A stretch of 64,000 nt of DNA from the NCBI GenBank assembly GCA_965205845.1, contig CBDBIG010000004.1, positions 1 through 64,000 on the forward strand, in the 5' to 3' direction. The notes beneath the pieces were generated by a model. That model saw only the letters and a program-made list of their open reading frames with translations, ran no database searches and was not told where the DNA came from. Of this stretch, positions 42,739-52,371 are shown piece after piece. The stretch's first letter is position 1; each line of letters starts with the position of its first letter. Made by a program: the position numbers and the translations under genes. Source of the stretch: CBDBIG01 sp965205845 [NCBI: bacterium]. GTDB taxonomy: Bacteria > SAR324.

Positions 42739-45498
42739 ATGCCCACAAAAAAAACCAAACAAGCCAAAAAACCCGCCAAAAAAAATGCGCGTCCATCCAC
42801 CCCTAATCCACGTGCAGCAAAGCCTCTCAGTTCAGCAGAGGTACGTGCCCAATTTATTGCCTTTTTTGAAGAAAAAGGGCATCACGTCACACGCTCATCG
42901 CCCGTTGTTCCGCAAAATGATCCCACGCTGATGTTTGCAAATGCCGGCATGAACCAGTTTAAAGATGTGTTTTTAGGGAAGGGTAAGCGCCCTTATACTC
43001 GTGCAGTCAATTCACAAAAATGCATTCGTGCAAGTGGTAAACACAATGACCTTGAAGATGTGGGCCGTGACCACTACCATCATACTTTTTTTGAGATGCT
43101 AGGCAACTGGTCCTTTGGCGATTATTTTAAGCGCGAGGCCATTGCATGGGCCTGGGAATTGCTAATAGGGCGTTGGGGGCTGGATGTCAATCGAATGTGG
43201 GCTACGGTGTTTGGTGGTGAAGCCAAAGATGGTTTGGAGGCCGATACACAGGCAGAAGCACTTTGGTTCGACCTGACCCTTTTGCCGAAGGAGCGGGTGT
43301 TGCGTTGTGGGCGCAAGGATAATTTTTGGGAAATGGGGGATGTGGGTCCTTGTGGACCATGCTCTGAACTGCATTACGACCTTGGAGAAGAGGTCGATTG
43401 CCCCGCATGTAATGCCAAAAGCACTGCGTGCGCAGTGAATGCAGAGGGGTGCTGGCGATTTATTGAGTTGTGGAATTTGGTGTTTATTCAGTACAACAGG
43501 CGTGCCGATGGCCGTTTAGAGGCACTACCTGCCAAGCATGTTGACACGGGAATGGGACTCGAGCGCATTACCCGTGTGCTTAATGGCCATACCTCAAACT
43601 ACCAAACCGACCTGTTTACACCGTTATTGCAAAAAGTACGGCAACTGAGCAATAAGCCTTGTACGGCAAAAGAGGATGCGGTGGCCGCGCGGGTGTTGGC
43701 AGATCATGCACGTGCCCTTTGTGTTGCCATCGCAGATGGGGCGGTGCTTTCTAACGAAGGAAGGGGTTATGTGCTGCGGCGGATGCTACGCCGTGCGGCG
43801 CGTTTTGCGCGTTTGCTGGGTTTAAAAGAGCCCGCATTAAATCAACTGGCACCTGTGGTGGCGCAAATTATGGGAGATGCCTACCCCGAAATTAAAACCC
43901 AGATCGGGCATATACAGCAAATGTTGCAGGCCGAAGAGGAAAATTTTCAGCGTACGCTACACCGCGGACTGGCTCTGTTTGGCAACATGCGCGAAGAAGC
44001 CCAGGCCAAAATGCAAAAAACACTGCGTGGTGAAGATGTATTTAGGTTGTACGATACCTTTGGATTTCCCGTTGACTTAACCCAACTCATGGCCAATGAG
44101 CAGGGGTTGGAAATTGACATGCAAGGTTTTGAAGAATGCATGGAAAAGCAACGTACACGCGCACGTGAAGCAACGCGTACCCAGGCGCAAGATGAGGTGT
44201 GGCATGAGGTAAAACCCATGAAGGCAACGGTTTTTGAAGGGTATCACACCCTAAGTTTAAGGACGTATGTGCAACGCTGGCGCCCATTAAAGGGCCAACA
44301 ATTAGCGATTGTACTGGAAAAAACCTGCTTTTACCCTGAGGGAGGAGGGCAAGTTGCCGATAGTGGGTGGCTTGAAATGGAAAATTTGCGGTGTAGTGTG
44401 CAAGACGTGCAGCACGATGGGGATTATATTGTACACACATGTGCTATGCCACCCAATACAACGCCCGCTTCGCTAGAAAAAATATTTAATACGGCGCCTG
44501 TTCTTTGCGAGGTTCATGCAGCGCAACGACAAAATACCACTTGCAACCACACGGCAACCCACTTACTTCATGCAGCATTACGCCATATACTGGGACAGCA
44601 TGTACGCCAAGCAGGGTCCATCGTGAATCCCCATTATTTGCGCTTTGACTTTACCCATTTTCAACGCATGCGTGCTGAAGAATTGCATCAAGTAGAGCGG
44701 ATGGTAAACCAAGAAATACGCAAAAACACCCCCCTAAACGTCCGCCACAGTGCTTACGATACTGCCATAAAAGAAGGGGTGGTCGCCTTGTTTGGCGAAA
44801 ATTATGACGACGAAGTCCGCGTGGTCGAAGTGGGTCAATTTTCTGCTGAACTGTGTGGTGGCTGCCATGTGAAGGCAACGGGAGAAATGGGTGTATTTAG
44901 CATTGTGGACGAGAGTTCGGTGGCTGCGGGTACGCGCCGAATTACCGCTTTGAGTGGTGAACACGCAGAAATACACATGCAACAACGTGCGGTGCTTATC
45001 GATGAGGTTAAAAAACGTCTGCACGTTCCTGAAAAAGGGATGGTGAAGCGGATTGAACACCTATTAGAGCAACAGACAAAATTGGAACAAGCCTTGCGCA
45101 AAACCAAGCGTGCACAGCAATCTTGGAATGCATCCGATTTGATTCGCCAAAAAACCGTTCTGCATGGTGTCGAGGTGCTTATTTCTCAGGTAGAAGCCAG
45201 CACTGCAAAAGAGTTGCGCAGTATGGCCGATGACCTGCGTGGGATGTTGCCCGAAGGGGTTATTTTACTGGGTGTTGCAATTGAGGATAAGGCCTCACTG
45301 CTTTGCAGTGTTTCGCAGCCCTTGGTCGAAAAAGGCCTGCATGCAGGAAAAATTGTGGATGCCATTGCGCAAATTGCTGGTGGGCGCGGCGGCGGTACGC
45401 CTTTAATGGCAATGGCTGGGGCAAAGCACCCACAAAAACTGGCCTTGGCACTGGGTAAGGCCGTGAAAATGCTTGAAGCCCATTTGAAAAATATTTAG
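42739..45498 (+). CDS. alaS: Alanyl-tRNA synthetase
   Basis: Charges tRNA-Ala. 919 aa. The class II core has SSPVVPQNDPTLMFANAGMNQF, GKHNDLEDVGRDHYHHTFFEMLGNWSFG (in parts) and GMGLERI-type motif 3 (DTGMGLERITRVL). The editing domain has the zinc ligands HTATH and CGGCH. The C-terminal DHHA1 domain ends AGGRGGGTPLMAMAGA. Before the normal start there are about 30 extra residues, very rich in Lys, Ala and Pro (MPTKKTKQAKKPAKKNARP). No ribosome binding site precedes ATG 42739. A shorter start would need a non-ATG codon. Confidence 0.97.
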   Translation: MPTKKTKQAKKPAKKNARPSTPNPRAAKPLSSAEVRAQFIAFFEEKGHHVTRSSPVVPQNDPTLMFANAGMNQFKDVFLGKGKRPYTRAVNSQKCIRASGKHNDLEDVGRDHYHHTFFEMLGNWSFGDYFKREAIAWAWELLIGRWGLDVNRMWATVFGGEAKDGLEADTQAEALWFDLTLLPKERVLRCGRKDNFWEMGDVGPCGPCSELHYDLGEEVDCPACNAKSTACAVNAEGCWRFIELWNLVFIQYNRRADGRLEALPAKHVDTGMGLERITRVLNGHTSNYQTDLFTPLLQKVRQLSNKPCTAKEDAVAARVLADHARALCVAIADGAVLSNEGRGYVLRRMLRRAARFARLLGLKEPALNQLAPVVAQIMGDAYPEIKTQIGHIQQMLQAEEENFQRTLHRGLALFGNMREEAQAKMQKTLRGEDVFRLYDTFGFPVDLTQLMANEQGLEIDMQGFEECMEKQRTRAREATRTQAQDEVWHEVKPMKATVFEGYHTLSLRTYVQRWRPLKGQQLAIVLEKTCFYPEGGGQVADSGWLEMENLRCSVQDVQHDGDYIVHTCAMPPNTTPASLEKIFNTAPVLCEVHAAQRQNTTCNHTATHLLHAALRHILGQHVRQAGSIVNPHYLRFDFTHFQRMRAEELHQVERMVNQEIRKNTPLNVRHSAYDTAIKEGVVALFGENYDDEVRVVEVGQFSAELCGGCHVKATGEMGVFSIVDESSVAAGTRRITALSGEHAEIHMQQRAVLIDEVKKRLHVPEKGMVKRIEHLLEQQTKLEQALRKTKRAQQSWNASDLIRQKTVLHGVEVLISQVEASTAKELRSMADDLRGMLPEGVILLGVAIEDKASLLCSVSQPLVEKGLHAGKIVDAIAQIAGGRGGGTPLMAMAGAKHPQKLALALGKAVKMLEAHLKNI

Positions 45499-45673
45499 GC
45501 TGTTATTGCCTGGGTAGGTCTGCTAAGGCGAAACGTACTATCAGGTGAGTGCGCATCCGCAGCAGTGGATTTGTTTGATTATCAAATTTTAAGTATAATT
45601 TTTTGGATGGCACCTTATGGCTAATACCCATGAAATAACGGATTTGTTTGCTTTGGTATTGTGACTTACAACA

Positions 45674-46252
45674 ATGATAAAATCTTCTCAAGTGCCAGAA
45701 ATGAACTGGCTAAAATGCTTGCGTAACGCCCTCTACCAGCGCATTATACGCCCTTTTATTCAAGCCAATGCCAACCCGCAACAAATTGCTTGGGGTGCGG
45801 CCATTGGGGTGTTTGTTGCATTTACCCCCACCGTTGGTATTCAAATTTACATCACCATGGGAATATGGGCTTGTTTACGTTATTTTTTTAAGTGCCATTT
45901 TTCTTTGCCAATTGCCATTGCCATGGTGTTTATTTCCAATCCCGTTACCGTGGTGCCTATTTACTATGCCAGTTTTGTCTTAGGTAAATTTTTTTTGTCG
46001 TGGCTAGACAATTCCATGGAACCCTTTAACTATGAACTATGGAGGGCAGAATTTTCACAAATTGTGGGTGTGGATAATCAAACCATGCTTCAATCCATTG
46101 CTCAAGGCTCAAAAGCATTGTGGAGCAGCTTTGGATGGCCGTTGTTTTTAGGGGGTGGCTTGTTTGCCATTCTTTTTTCTGTTTTAACCTATCCCTTGGT
46201 GCTTTGGTTAATACACCGCCTGGGCAAAGCAATGCCTAACACCAAGGTTTAA
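45674..46252 (+). CDS. DUF2062 membrane protein
   Basis: 192 aa inner-membrane protein with three or four hydrophobic segments. The family pattern is present: ANPQQIAWGAAIGVFVAFTP, PTVGIQIYITMGIWACLR and FISNPVTVVPIYYASFVLG. DUF2062 proteins have no defined function. It follows alaS by 175 bases and overlaps the end of obgE by 4 bases in convergent orientation. Confidence 0.85.
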   Translation: MIKSSQVPEMNWLKCLRNALYQRIIRPFIQANANPQQIAWGAAIGVFVAFTPTVGIQIYITMGIWACLRYFFKCHFSLPIAIAMVFISNPVTVVPIYYASFVLGKFFLSWLDNSMEPFNYELWRAEFSQIVGVDNQTMLQSIAQGSKALWSSFGWPLFLGGGLFAILFSVLTYPLVLWLIHRLGKAMPNTKV

Positions 46253-47313
46253 ACTGAATGCACAGCATGCATAAGCATTTTAACAAGGTTGCTGACACCA
46301 ATCTTGGTTACCGCGGAAATGGTGTGACACCACAAAGGAGGGTTGAGGGTTTTTTCGCAAAGAAGACCTTGGTCTTGGAGGTCTGCCATAAATGGGAGCT
46401 TTTTTTGCATAAACAAATGCTGCTTTTTGGCAAGGGCTTCGGGGTTTTGCGCCAGTAGGTCTTGCTTATTCAGCACAATTCCCCGCGGTTTTTTGAGCAG
46501 GGTGGAAGAAAATAGGGCCATTTCCTCTAAAAGTACTTTGTACTGCTCCATGAGTTCTTCTTCACTCAAAAAAATATCAAATACCATCAAGAGCAAGGTG
46601 GTGCGCTCAATATGCTGTAAAAACCTTCGCCCTAGGCCGCGGCCGCGATGTGCTCCGCCCACTAACCCTGGAATATCTGCCACCACTACGCGCTCGCGCC
46701 ATGGGCTTTCGACCACACCTAGGTTGGGGGTAAGGGTGGTAAAGGGATAGTCGGCAATTTTTGGGCGCGACTTGGAAATGCTGGAGATAAGGGTTGATTT
46801 CCCTGCATTGGGAAAGCCCACCAGACCTACGTCTGCAATCAATTTTAGTTCAAGTACAACCTCGAGTTCTATACCCAGGTTTCCTTCCTCGGCATGGCGT
46901 GGTGCTTGTTGTACCGAGCTTTTAAAGCGTGCATTCCCACGCCCACCAGGCCCCCCCGCCAGGAGCAACTGTGGCTTATCCGCCTCGAGTACCTCTAAGA
47001 GTGCCTTGCTTTCAAAGGCATCTTTAATGACGCAACCCAAGGGTACGCGGAGAATCAAATTTTTGCCCGATGCCCCATGCATGAGACGCTTTTTGCCCGC
47101 TTTGGCATCTTGTGCATAATACACCCGACCCTGGTGATAATCGATTAAACTATTGCAATCGTTTGCCCCCACAAAAAAAACCCCGCCTCCGCTTCCCCCA
47201 TCTCCCCCATCTGGGCCACCATGGGGGACGTATTTTTCGCGGCGAAATGAGACACAACCATCCCCACCCCTGCCAGAGCGTACACGAATCATCGTTTGAT
47301 CAACAAACCGCAT
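46249..47313 (-). CDS. obgE: GTPase ObgE/CgtA
   Basis: Ribosome-assembly and stress GTPase. 354 aa. The Gly-rich Obg domain opens MRFVDQTMIRVRSGRGGDGCVSFRREKYVPHGGPDGG (in parts). The G domain has G1 GFPNAGKSTL, G3 DIPGLVGGAHRGRGLG (most relatives have EGA before the Gly-rich loop) and G4 LNKQDL. The usual C-terminal OCT domain is absent or very short. Last gene of the tauD-ccm run, 20 bases after ccmF, so it may be co-transcribed. Confidence 0.95.
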   Translation of the reverse strand: MRFVDQTMIRVRSGRGGDGCVSFRREKYVPHGGPDGGDGGSGGGVFFVGANDCNSLIDYHQGRVYYAQDAKAGKKRLMHGASGKNLILRVPLGCVIKDAFESKALLEVLEADKPQLLLAGGPGGRGNARFKSSVQQAPRHAEEGNLGIELEVVLELKLIADVGLVGFPNAGKSTLISSISKSRPKIADYPFTTLTPNLGVVESPWRERVVVADIPGLVGGAHRGRGLGRRFLQHIERTTLLLMVFDIFLSEEELMEQYKVLLEEMALFSSTLLKKPRGIVLNKQDLLAQNPEALAKKQHLFMQKKLPFMADLQDQGLLCEKTLNPPLWCHTISAVTKIGVSNLVKMLMHAVHSV

Positions 47314-47333
47314 AGCTTAGTTGCGCTTATGTG

Positions 47334-49343
47334 CTAGGTGGATGCTTTACTTGAATGTGGGGTGCTGCCAAGAGACAATGCTTTTGCCGCAGTAATGTGC
47401 TGCAAAGAGCGTGGTCGATGCAACAGTGCCAAACCAGCTCCTAGGGTAAAAAAAGGAAATGCCAGCCATGCGGCCATCACCAAAGGGGTGTGCAGCATGC
47501 GAAAGGTGATCGACCCATCGCGGTTTTCTGCAGCCAGTACCACATAGATATCGCGGATGATATTGCGATGAATGGCGACTTCGGTCAAAGGTTCGGGCTG
47601 GGTCGGGTAAAAACTGCGCGCTGGACGCAAATCCGCCTTGAATTTTCCCCCTTGATACAAGGCAAGATCGGCATAGCGTAACCGCGCATTGGCTTGTTGT
47701 TCTTCACGCACACCGCGCAACTTAAGTTCCCATGGCCCAGCATGCTGGGTTTGGCCTGGTTTTAAGGTAAAGCGCCATTCTTGTTGAAACAAATTACCCG
47801 ACAAGCCAACAAATAAAAACATCAGCCCCAAATGTGCCAAGGCACCCCCCCAGTGCTGGCGATTTTTAGCCACCACCTGAAAAGAGGCTGTTATTCTCCC
47901 AATGCCTTGCTGGTTTTTTTGTACGCGTACGGTTTTCCAAAAATCGAGGCCTATAGCCCAAGTGGTAAATGCACACACGCCATAAATCAGTAAAGCCCCC
48001 CAGTGTTGGACCCCAAAGCCAAGCAAAATAACCACGGTTATTAAGGCGGCAACGCAAGGCAATCCAAAAATACGACGCATCGATTCCCAACTGGTTTTGC
48101 GCCATGGAATAAGGGTCCCCACCCCGATTAAAAACAACAGCGCAACCCCCATGGGAACCGTAAGGGTGTTAAAAAATGGGGCTTGAATGGAGAGTCTCGC
48201 TCCCTTTAACGCCTCTGCCAATAAAGGAAAAATGGTGCCCAATAACACCGTAAAGGCAATGCCCATTAACAATAGGTTATTGAGCAAAAACATGCTTTCA
48301 CGGCTAAGCAGGTAGTCGGCGGTGTAACGCGATTGTAAATTTTGGATGCGCCAAAACATTAAGCCAAAAGACAAAATCAGCACCACAAATAAAAACCCTA
48401 AAAATGCTGGTCCTATATCGGATTGCGCAAAGGCGTGGACCGAATTGAGCACCCCAGAACGCACAATAAACGTACCTAAAATGCTTAGCGAAAAGGTGAG
48501 AATAATGAGACTCACATTCCACACCTTCATCATGCCGCGCTTTTCTTGCAAAACGATCGAGTGCAAAAATGCCGTGCCCGTCAGCCAAGGGAGTAATGCG
48601 GCGTTTTCGACGGGGTCCCAACCCCAATAGCCGCCCCAGCCAAGTTCTTCATAAGCCCACTGGCCACCTAGCATTTGCCCTACAGCCAGGGCCCACCAAG
48701 CCCCCAAACTCCAACGCCGTGTATGCAAAAGCCAGCCGTTATCGAGTCTGCCTTTTAGCAAGCTGGCAACGGCGTAGGCAAAGGGTGCGCTAAAACCCAC
48801 ATATCCCAAATAAAGCATGGGCGGATGGAGTGCCATGGCAGGGTGTTGCAGCAAAGGGTTTAAACCACGCCCTTGTGCAGGGATGGGAAATTGCAGAGAA
48901 AAAGGATTGGAGTATGTGATGAGCAAAAAGAGTAAAAACACATGAATGAAATTCATCACCAAAATGGCATAGGCTTGAACCTCTTTGTCGACACTCCCTC
49001 TATTCCACGCAATCACCACGGTAAAAAGGGCTAGAATCATTTCCCAAAACAGCAATGATCCTTCCATACCGCCCCAGAGTGCGGTGATTTTATAAAAAAG
49101 GGGCAGATCGGCACTGGAATGCCCCCACACGAACTGCACGCTAAAATCGTCGTTCAACAAGGCACGCCATAGCAGGCATCCAGCGATCCAAATAAAAACA
49201 CCATGCAAAGCAGCACCATACTGTGCAGAGCGAACAAGATTGCCATTGTTTTTGCGTACCGCCAGCCAGCAAACGACCCCATTGTAAAATGCTAAGCACA
49301 AGCAAACGGCAATCAAAAGGGCACCAAGGTGATTAAATAGCAT
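47334..49343 (-). CDS. ccmF: Haem lyase CcmF
   Basis: Attaches haem to apocytochrome c in system I maturation. 669 aa with about 15 membrane segments. The haem-handling WWD motif is clear (GWGGYWGWDPVENAALLPWL, near residue 245). The family opening (GALLIAVCLCLAF), the SLLFWEMILALFT segment and the C-terminal RPARSFYPTQPEPLTEVAI periplasmic loop are present. It starts 11 bases after ccmE. Confidence 0.95.
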   Translation of the reverse strand: MLFNHLGALLIAVCLCLAFYNGVVCWLAVRKNNGNLVRSAQYGAALHGVFIWIAGCLLWRALLNDDFSVQFVWGHSSADLPLFYKITALWGGMEGSLLFWEMILALFTVVIAWNRGSVDKEVQAYAILVMNFIHVFLLFLLITYSNPFSLQFPIPAQGRGLNPLLQHPAMALHPPMLYLGYVGFSAPFAYAVASLLKGRLDNGWLLHTRRWSLGAWWALAVGQMLGGQWAYEELGWGGYWGWDPVENAALLPWLTGTAFLHSIVLQEKRGMMKVWNVSLIILTFSLSILGTFIVRSGVLNSVHAFAQSDIGPAFLGFLFVVLILSFGLMFWRIQNLQSRYTADYLLSRESMFLLNNLLLMGIAFTVLLGTIFPLLAEALKGARLSIQAPFFNTLTVPMGVALLFLIGVGTLIPWRKTSWESMRRIFGLPCVAALITVVILLGFGVQHWGALLIYGVCAFTTWAIGLDFWKTVRVQKNQQGIGRITASFQVVAKNRQHWGGALAHLGLMFLFVGLSGNLFQQEWRFTLKPGQTQHAGPWELKLRGVREEQQANARLRYADLALYQGGKFKADLRPARSFYPTQPEPLTEVAIHRNIIRDIYVVLAAENRDGSITFRMLHTPLVMAAWLAFPFFTLGAGLALLHRPRSLQHITAAKALSLGSTPHSSKAST

Positions 49344-49354
49344 GGGGTTTTGTT

Positions 49355-49873
49355 TTAAAAGGGCTTTTGAGGCTGGGGGGAATTTTTGGAAGGGGATGAA
49401 GGCGATAGGCTGCGGTAGAATGCTTCTTTGTTTTTGACCTTGTTTTCATCAATGGTGTACTCCTCACTGTGTTTCACCAGCAGCACATGTGCGTAAAAAA
49501 CATGGTTTTGGCTTAGCATGCCTTCGACCACAACGCCTTGCCCTTCGCGGTATAAATCGGGCTTAATGCCGCGAAAGACCACGGGGAGATAATGTTTAGA
49601 ATCTTCGGTAACGTCAAAGTGGAGCTCTAATGCATGGGGATTCCAGTGGGTACTTCCCTTGCGTACCAAAGCCCCCATGCGGATTTGGCGGTCGTAAAAA
49701 TTTTTGGGTTCACTCAGAATTTCTTGTGGCGTGTAAAAAAACACCACTTGATCAAACCCTTGAAAGAGCACACCAAAAAACAAGGCAACCAGCACGCTGC
49801 CACCAATAAGCAGTTGCCAACTTTTAGCACCAAAGCCACGCCCAAGGTGTTTATTTTTGATAGCCACTCCCAT
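49355..49873 (-). CDS. ccmE: Haem chaperone CcmE
   Basis: Periplasmic haem carrier that passes haem to CcmF. 172 aa with an N-terminal membrane anchor (LLIGGSVLVALFFGVLF) and an OB-fold domain. The covalent haem histidine is in LLVKHSEEYT, near residue 134, with the Tyr ligand close by. Other family segments are IRMGALVRKGS and PVVFRGIKPDLYREGQGVVVEG. Part of ccmA-ccmC-ccmE-ccmF. Confidence 0.93.
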   Translation of the reverse strand: MGVAIKNKHLGRGFGAKSWQLLIGGSVLVALFFGVLFQGFDQVVFFYTPQEILSEPKNFYDRQIRMGALVRKGSTHWNPHALELHFDVTEDSKHYLPVVFRGIKPDLYREGQGVVVEGMLSQNHVFYAHVLLVKHSEEYTIDENKVKNKEAFYRSLSPSSPSKNSPQPQKPF

Positions 49874-49906
49874 TTACCCGGGTAATAGTGTCTTTGTTGT
49901 AAAAAT

Positions 49907-50668
49907 TTAAAGCGTTTTGAGGGCGTTTTCCCAGAGGGTTTTTTCGTGCTGTGCACGCAAGCGTACCAACAATAAAAACAGCCACCACAACGTGGCAACA
50001 ACCATCCCTGTCAACAAAGGCGCTAACAGTTCTAAAGGCATGGCCACTTTTGCAACCCCGTTTGTAGCGCGAAACAACGAGGAGGGTTGATGGAGGGTGC
50101 GCCACCAGCGAACCGAAAGATGGATGAGGGGGATATCCAAAAAGCCAACAATCCCAATCACTGCGGCAAGGAGTTTCATGCGTGCATTTTCATCGCCCAT
50201 CATACGCAACAAGGCATACCCCGCATAAACAAGAAAAAGGGCCAAGGTCGAGGTGAGGCGTGCATCCCACACCCAGTAGGTGCCCCAAGTAGGCTTGCCC
50301 CAAACAGCTCCCGAAAACAGCCCCATCCCCGTAAATAATAAGCCAATTTCGCAACACGCCGTCGCAATCCGATCCGCCGTGGCATCACGTTTCCAGATAT
50401 AGGCAATGCTGCAGGCAAACACCACAAAAAACGACAAATACCCAGCGTAAATCGTAGGCACGTGGATGTACATAATTTTTTGTACAAAACCCATGTGAAT
50501 GTCTGCAGGTGTAAAACCAAACACCCATACCCAATGCCCAATCAAACCGATTATGCTCAAGAACCCCAACCATGCAATCCATTGAAATGAAGGGGCAAAG
50601 GGCGCATGCGCTGGCATTGGGGGCGTCCATCTGGAAAATAGGTTAGAAATGAATGCTGCAGTAATCAA
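49907..50668 (-). CDS. ccmC: Haem exporter protein CcmC
   Basis: Membrane protein that loads haem onto CcmE. About six membrane segments. Family signatures: GFVQKIMYIHVP, WGKPTWGTYWVWDARLTS (the WWD-type motif) and SVRWWRTLHQPSS. 253 aa if begun at TTG 50668; the first ATG in frame is at 50617. No strong ribosome binding site marks either. No ccmD-size frame is seen in the 33 bases before ccmE. Confidence 0.93.
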   Translation of the reverse strand: MITAAFISNLFSRWTPPMPAHAPFAPSFQWIAWLGFLSIIGLIGHWVWVFGFTPADIHMGFVQKIMYIHVPTIYAGYLSFFVVFACSIAYIWKRDATADRIATACCEIGLLFTGMGLFSGAVWGKPTWGTYWVWDARLTSTLALFLVYAGYALLRMMGDENARMKLLAAVIGIVGFLDIPLIHLSVRWWRTLHQPSSLFRATNGVAKVAMPLELLAPLLTGMVVATLWWLFLLLVRLRAQHEKTLWENALKTL

Positions 50669-50753
50669 AAAACACGCCGACCCATTACGGTTACCCTATC
50701 AATATGCCTTCTCTTGCGCATGCATGGCAACGCTTTTTTTGGCTTCAAGCCTG

Positions 50754-51404
50754 CTATGGCGGCCCTTGTCCAATTTTGCCACGGTGTAGCCAAACAGAAT
50801 GGACCCCCAGTTGGGCAAGGCTGGTGGGAATGTGGTGGGTTGTCATCAAGATTGCCGCACCTGCCTGGATAAACCCGTGAAGAATGTGTGCAACGAGATC
50901 GGTGGTAGGGCGATCCAAGCCCGCATAAGGTTCATCAAGCAACAGCAAACGGGGTTTTTGAACCAAGCAACGTGCTAAAGCAAGGCGTTGGAGCATCCCT
51001 GCACTGTAAGTGCGCACGGGTTTAAAAGCCCAAGCACTGAGGTTGATTGTGGTTAGTGCTTCTTCAATCCGGCACATGGGTGCTTGGTAGAGCGTGGCCG
51101 TTAATTGTAAATTTTCGTATCCGCTCAATTCGGTATAAAAGCCTTTTTGGTGCCCAATAACCCCAAGCAAGGCACGCATGCGTGTATTGGGTGGGATGGC
51201 ATCATGGCCAAACCAGTGCATATCCCCTGCATCGGGTGTCATTAAACCCGATGCAATCCGCAACAAGGTCGTTTTACCCGCCCCATTTTCACCCTGTAAC
51301 AGGGTGCATTCCCCTTCCATTACCTGCAAGCACGCATCTTGTAATACGGTGTGTTGGCCGAGGCGTTTTTGAATATGGTGTAAAAAGAGGGCAGGGCGTT
51401 GCAT
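50754..51404 (-). CDS. ccmA: Haem export ABC ATPase CcmA
   Basis: ATPase that powers release of holo-CcmE. 216 aa. Walker A GENGAGKTTLLR near residue 38, signature YSAGMLQRLALAR near 134, Walker B LLLLDEPYAGLD near 155. The start ATG adjoins the tauD stop. Its normal membrane partner CcmB is not encoded between it and ccmC (85 bases only). Confidence 0.9.
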   Translation of the reverse strand: MQRPALFLHHIQKRLGQHTVLQDACLQVMEGECTLLQGENGAGKTTLLRIASGLMTPDAGDMHWFGHDAIPPNTRMRALLGVIGHQKGFYTELSGYENLQLTATLYQAPMCRIEEALTTINLSAWAFKPVRTYSAGMLQRLALARCLVQKPRLLLLDEPYAGLDRPTTDLVAHILHGFIQAGAAILMTTHHIPTSLAQLGVHSVWLHRGKIGQGPP

Positions 51405-52253
51405 TTATGCGGGGATATCCCCTTCAATGGTAACGCGGTGCATCGCACGTTCGTGCCCATGGTAATCGTTTAAGGCAAAGTGCCAGGCACAACGGTTGTC
51501 CCAAATGGCGAGAGAATCCACCTGCCAATGAAAACGACACTGGTATTCCGAGCGAGACGCTTGTTGAAATAAATAGCGGAGCAAAGGCTCGCTTTCTTCT
51601 TCGCGCATGTTTTCAAAGCAAAGGGTATGCGCTGGGTTAATAAACAAGGCTTTGCGCCCCGTTTCGGGATGTGTCCGGACCACAGGGTGGGTGGCAGAAA
51701 ACACTTTTTCGGCTGCCTGAATGCTCTCGTCTTGGCGAATAACACGCCCTGGAAGACGCTCTTTTAAGATGCGTGAACTGCTTACGGCACGCAAGGGGTT
51801 AAGCAGTGCTTTCATTCCGTGAGAAAGCCCTTCGTAAGATGCATACATACTGGCAAACAAGGTATCACCCCCTACAGGAGGCGTTTTTTTGGCATACAAA
51901 ATCGACCCAAGGGGTGGGTGTTCGAGGTAGGTGGTGTCTGAGTGCCAAAGGCCTCCAAAATTGTCGGATTCATGGGCTCCTTTTTTGACCACAACAACCT
52001 CTGGGTATGCCTGCATGCCTTTTATAAAAGGGTAGCGTGCCAGCGGTCCAAAGCGTTGCCCAAGGGAGATTTGTTGCGGAGGACTTAGGTGCTGGTTGCG
52101 AAAAAACAGCACTTGATACTGTAAAAAAGCGTCCTGGATTTGTTGAAAGGTCGCATCGTCTATATCAGCCAAGTCGACACCATGAACCAGGGCCCCAATA
52201 AACGGGGTGACGGGTTCAATTTCCAACGCGAGGGCCGCAGGTTGCTTTACCAT
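51405..52253 (-). CDS. TauD/TfdA-family 2-oxoglutarate dioxygenase
   Basis: Fe(II)/2-oxoglutarate dioxygenase. I chose ATG 52253 (MVKQPAALALEIEPV), with AAAAGG upstream, over 52277. 282 aa. Iron ligands: HxD in GGLWHSDTTYLEHPP and the distal His in CAWHFALNDY, with the oxoglutarate Arg in RAMHRVTIEGD. The N-terminal IGALVHGVDLADIDD and VLFFRNQHLSP motifs are standard. The substrate may be taurine or another sulfonate or organic acid; no taurine transporter is nearby. It is first in the run with ccmA. Confidence 0.88.
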   Translation of the reverse strand: MVKQPAALALEIEPVTPFIGALVHGVDLADIDDATFQQIQDAFLQYQVLFFRNQHLSPPQQISLGQRFGPLARYPFIKGMQAYPEVVVVKKGAHESDNFGGLWHSDTTYLEHPPLGSILYAKKTPPVGGDTLFASMYASYEGLSHGMKALLNPLRAVSSSRILKERLPGRVIRQDESIQAAEKVFSATHPVVRTHPETGRKALFINPAHTLCFENMREEESEPLLRYLFQQASRSEYQCRFHWQVDSLAIWDNRCAWHFALNDYHGHERAMHRVTIEGDIPA

Positions 52254-52371
52254 GGATTGCCTTTTACCCCTATTCAAAATAGAACGTAGCGTAAAAAAAG
52301 CGGTCGTTGGGAGCTTTTAAGGCTCTCTCAAAAGCGAGACGCCTTGTGCGGACGCGCTTTGGCTTGCATTT

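Noticed and set aside
44087-44440. Minus-strand 117-codon frame inside alaS, and similar long opposite-strand frames elsewhere
   Set aside because: Shadows of well-supported genes on the other strand.
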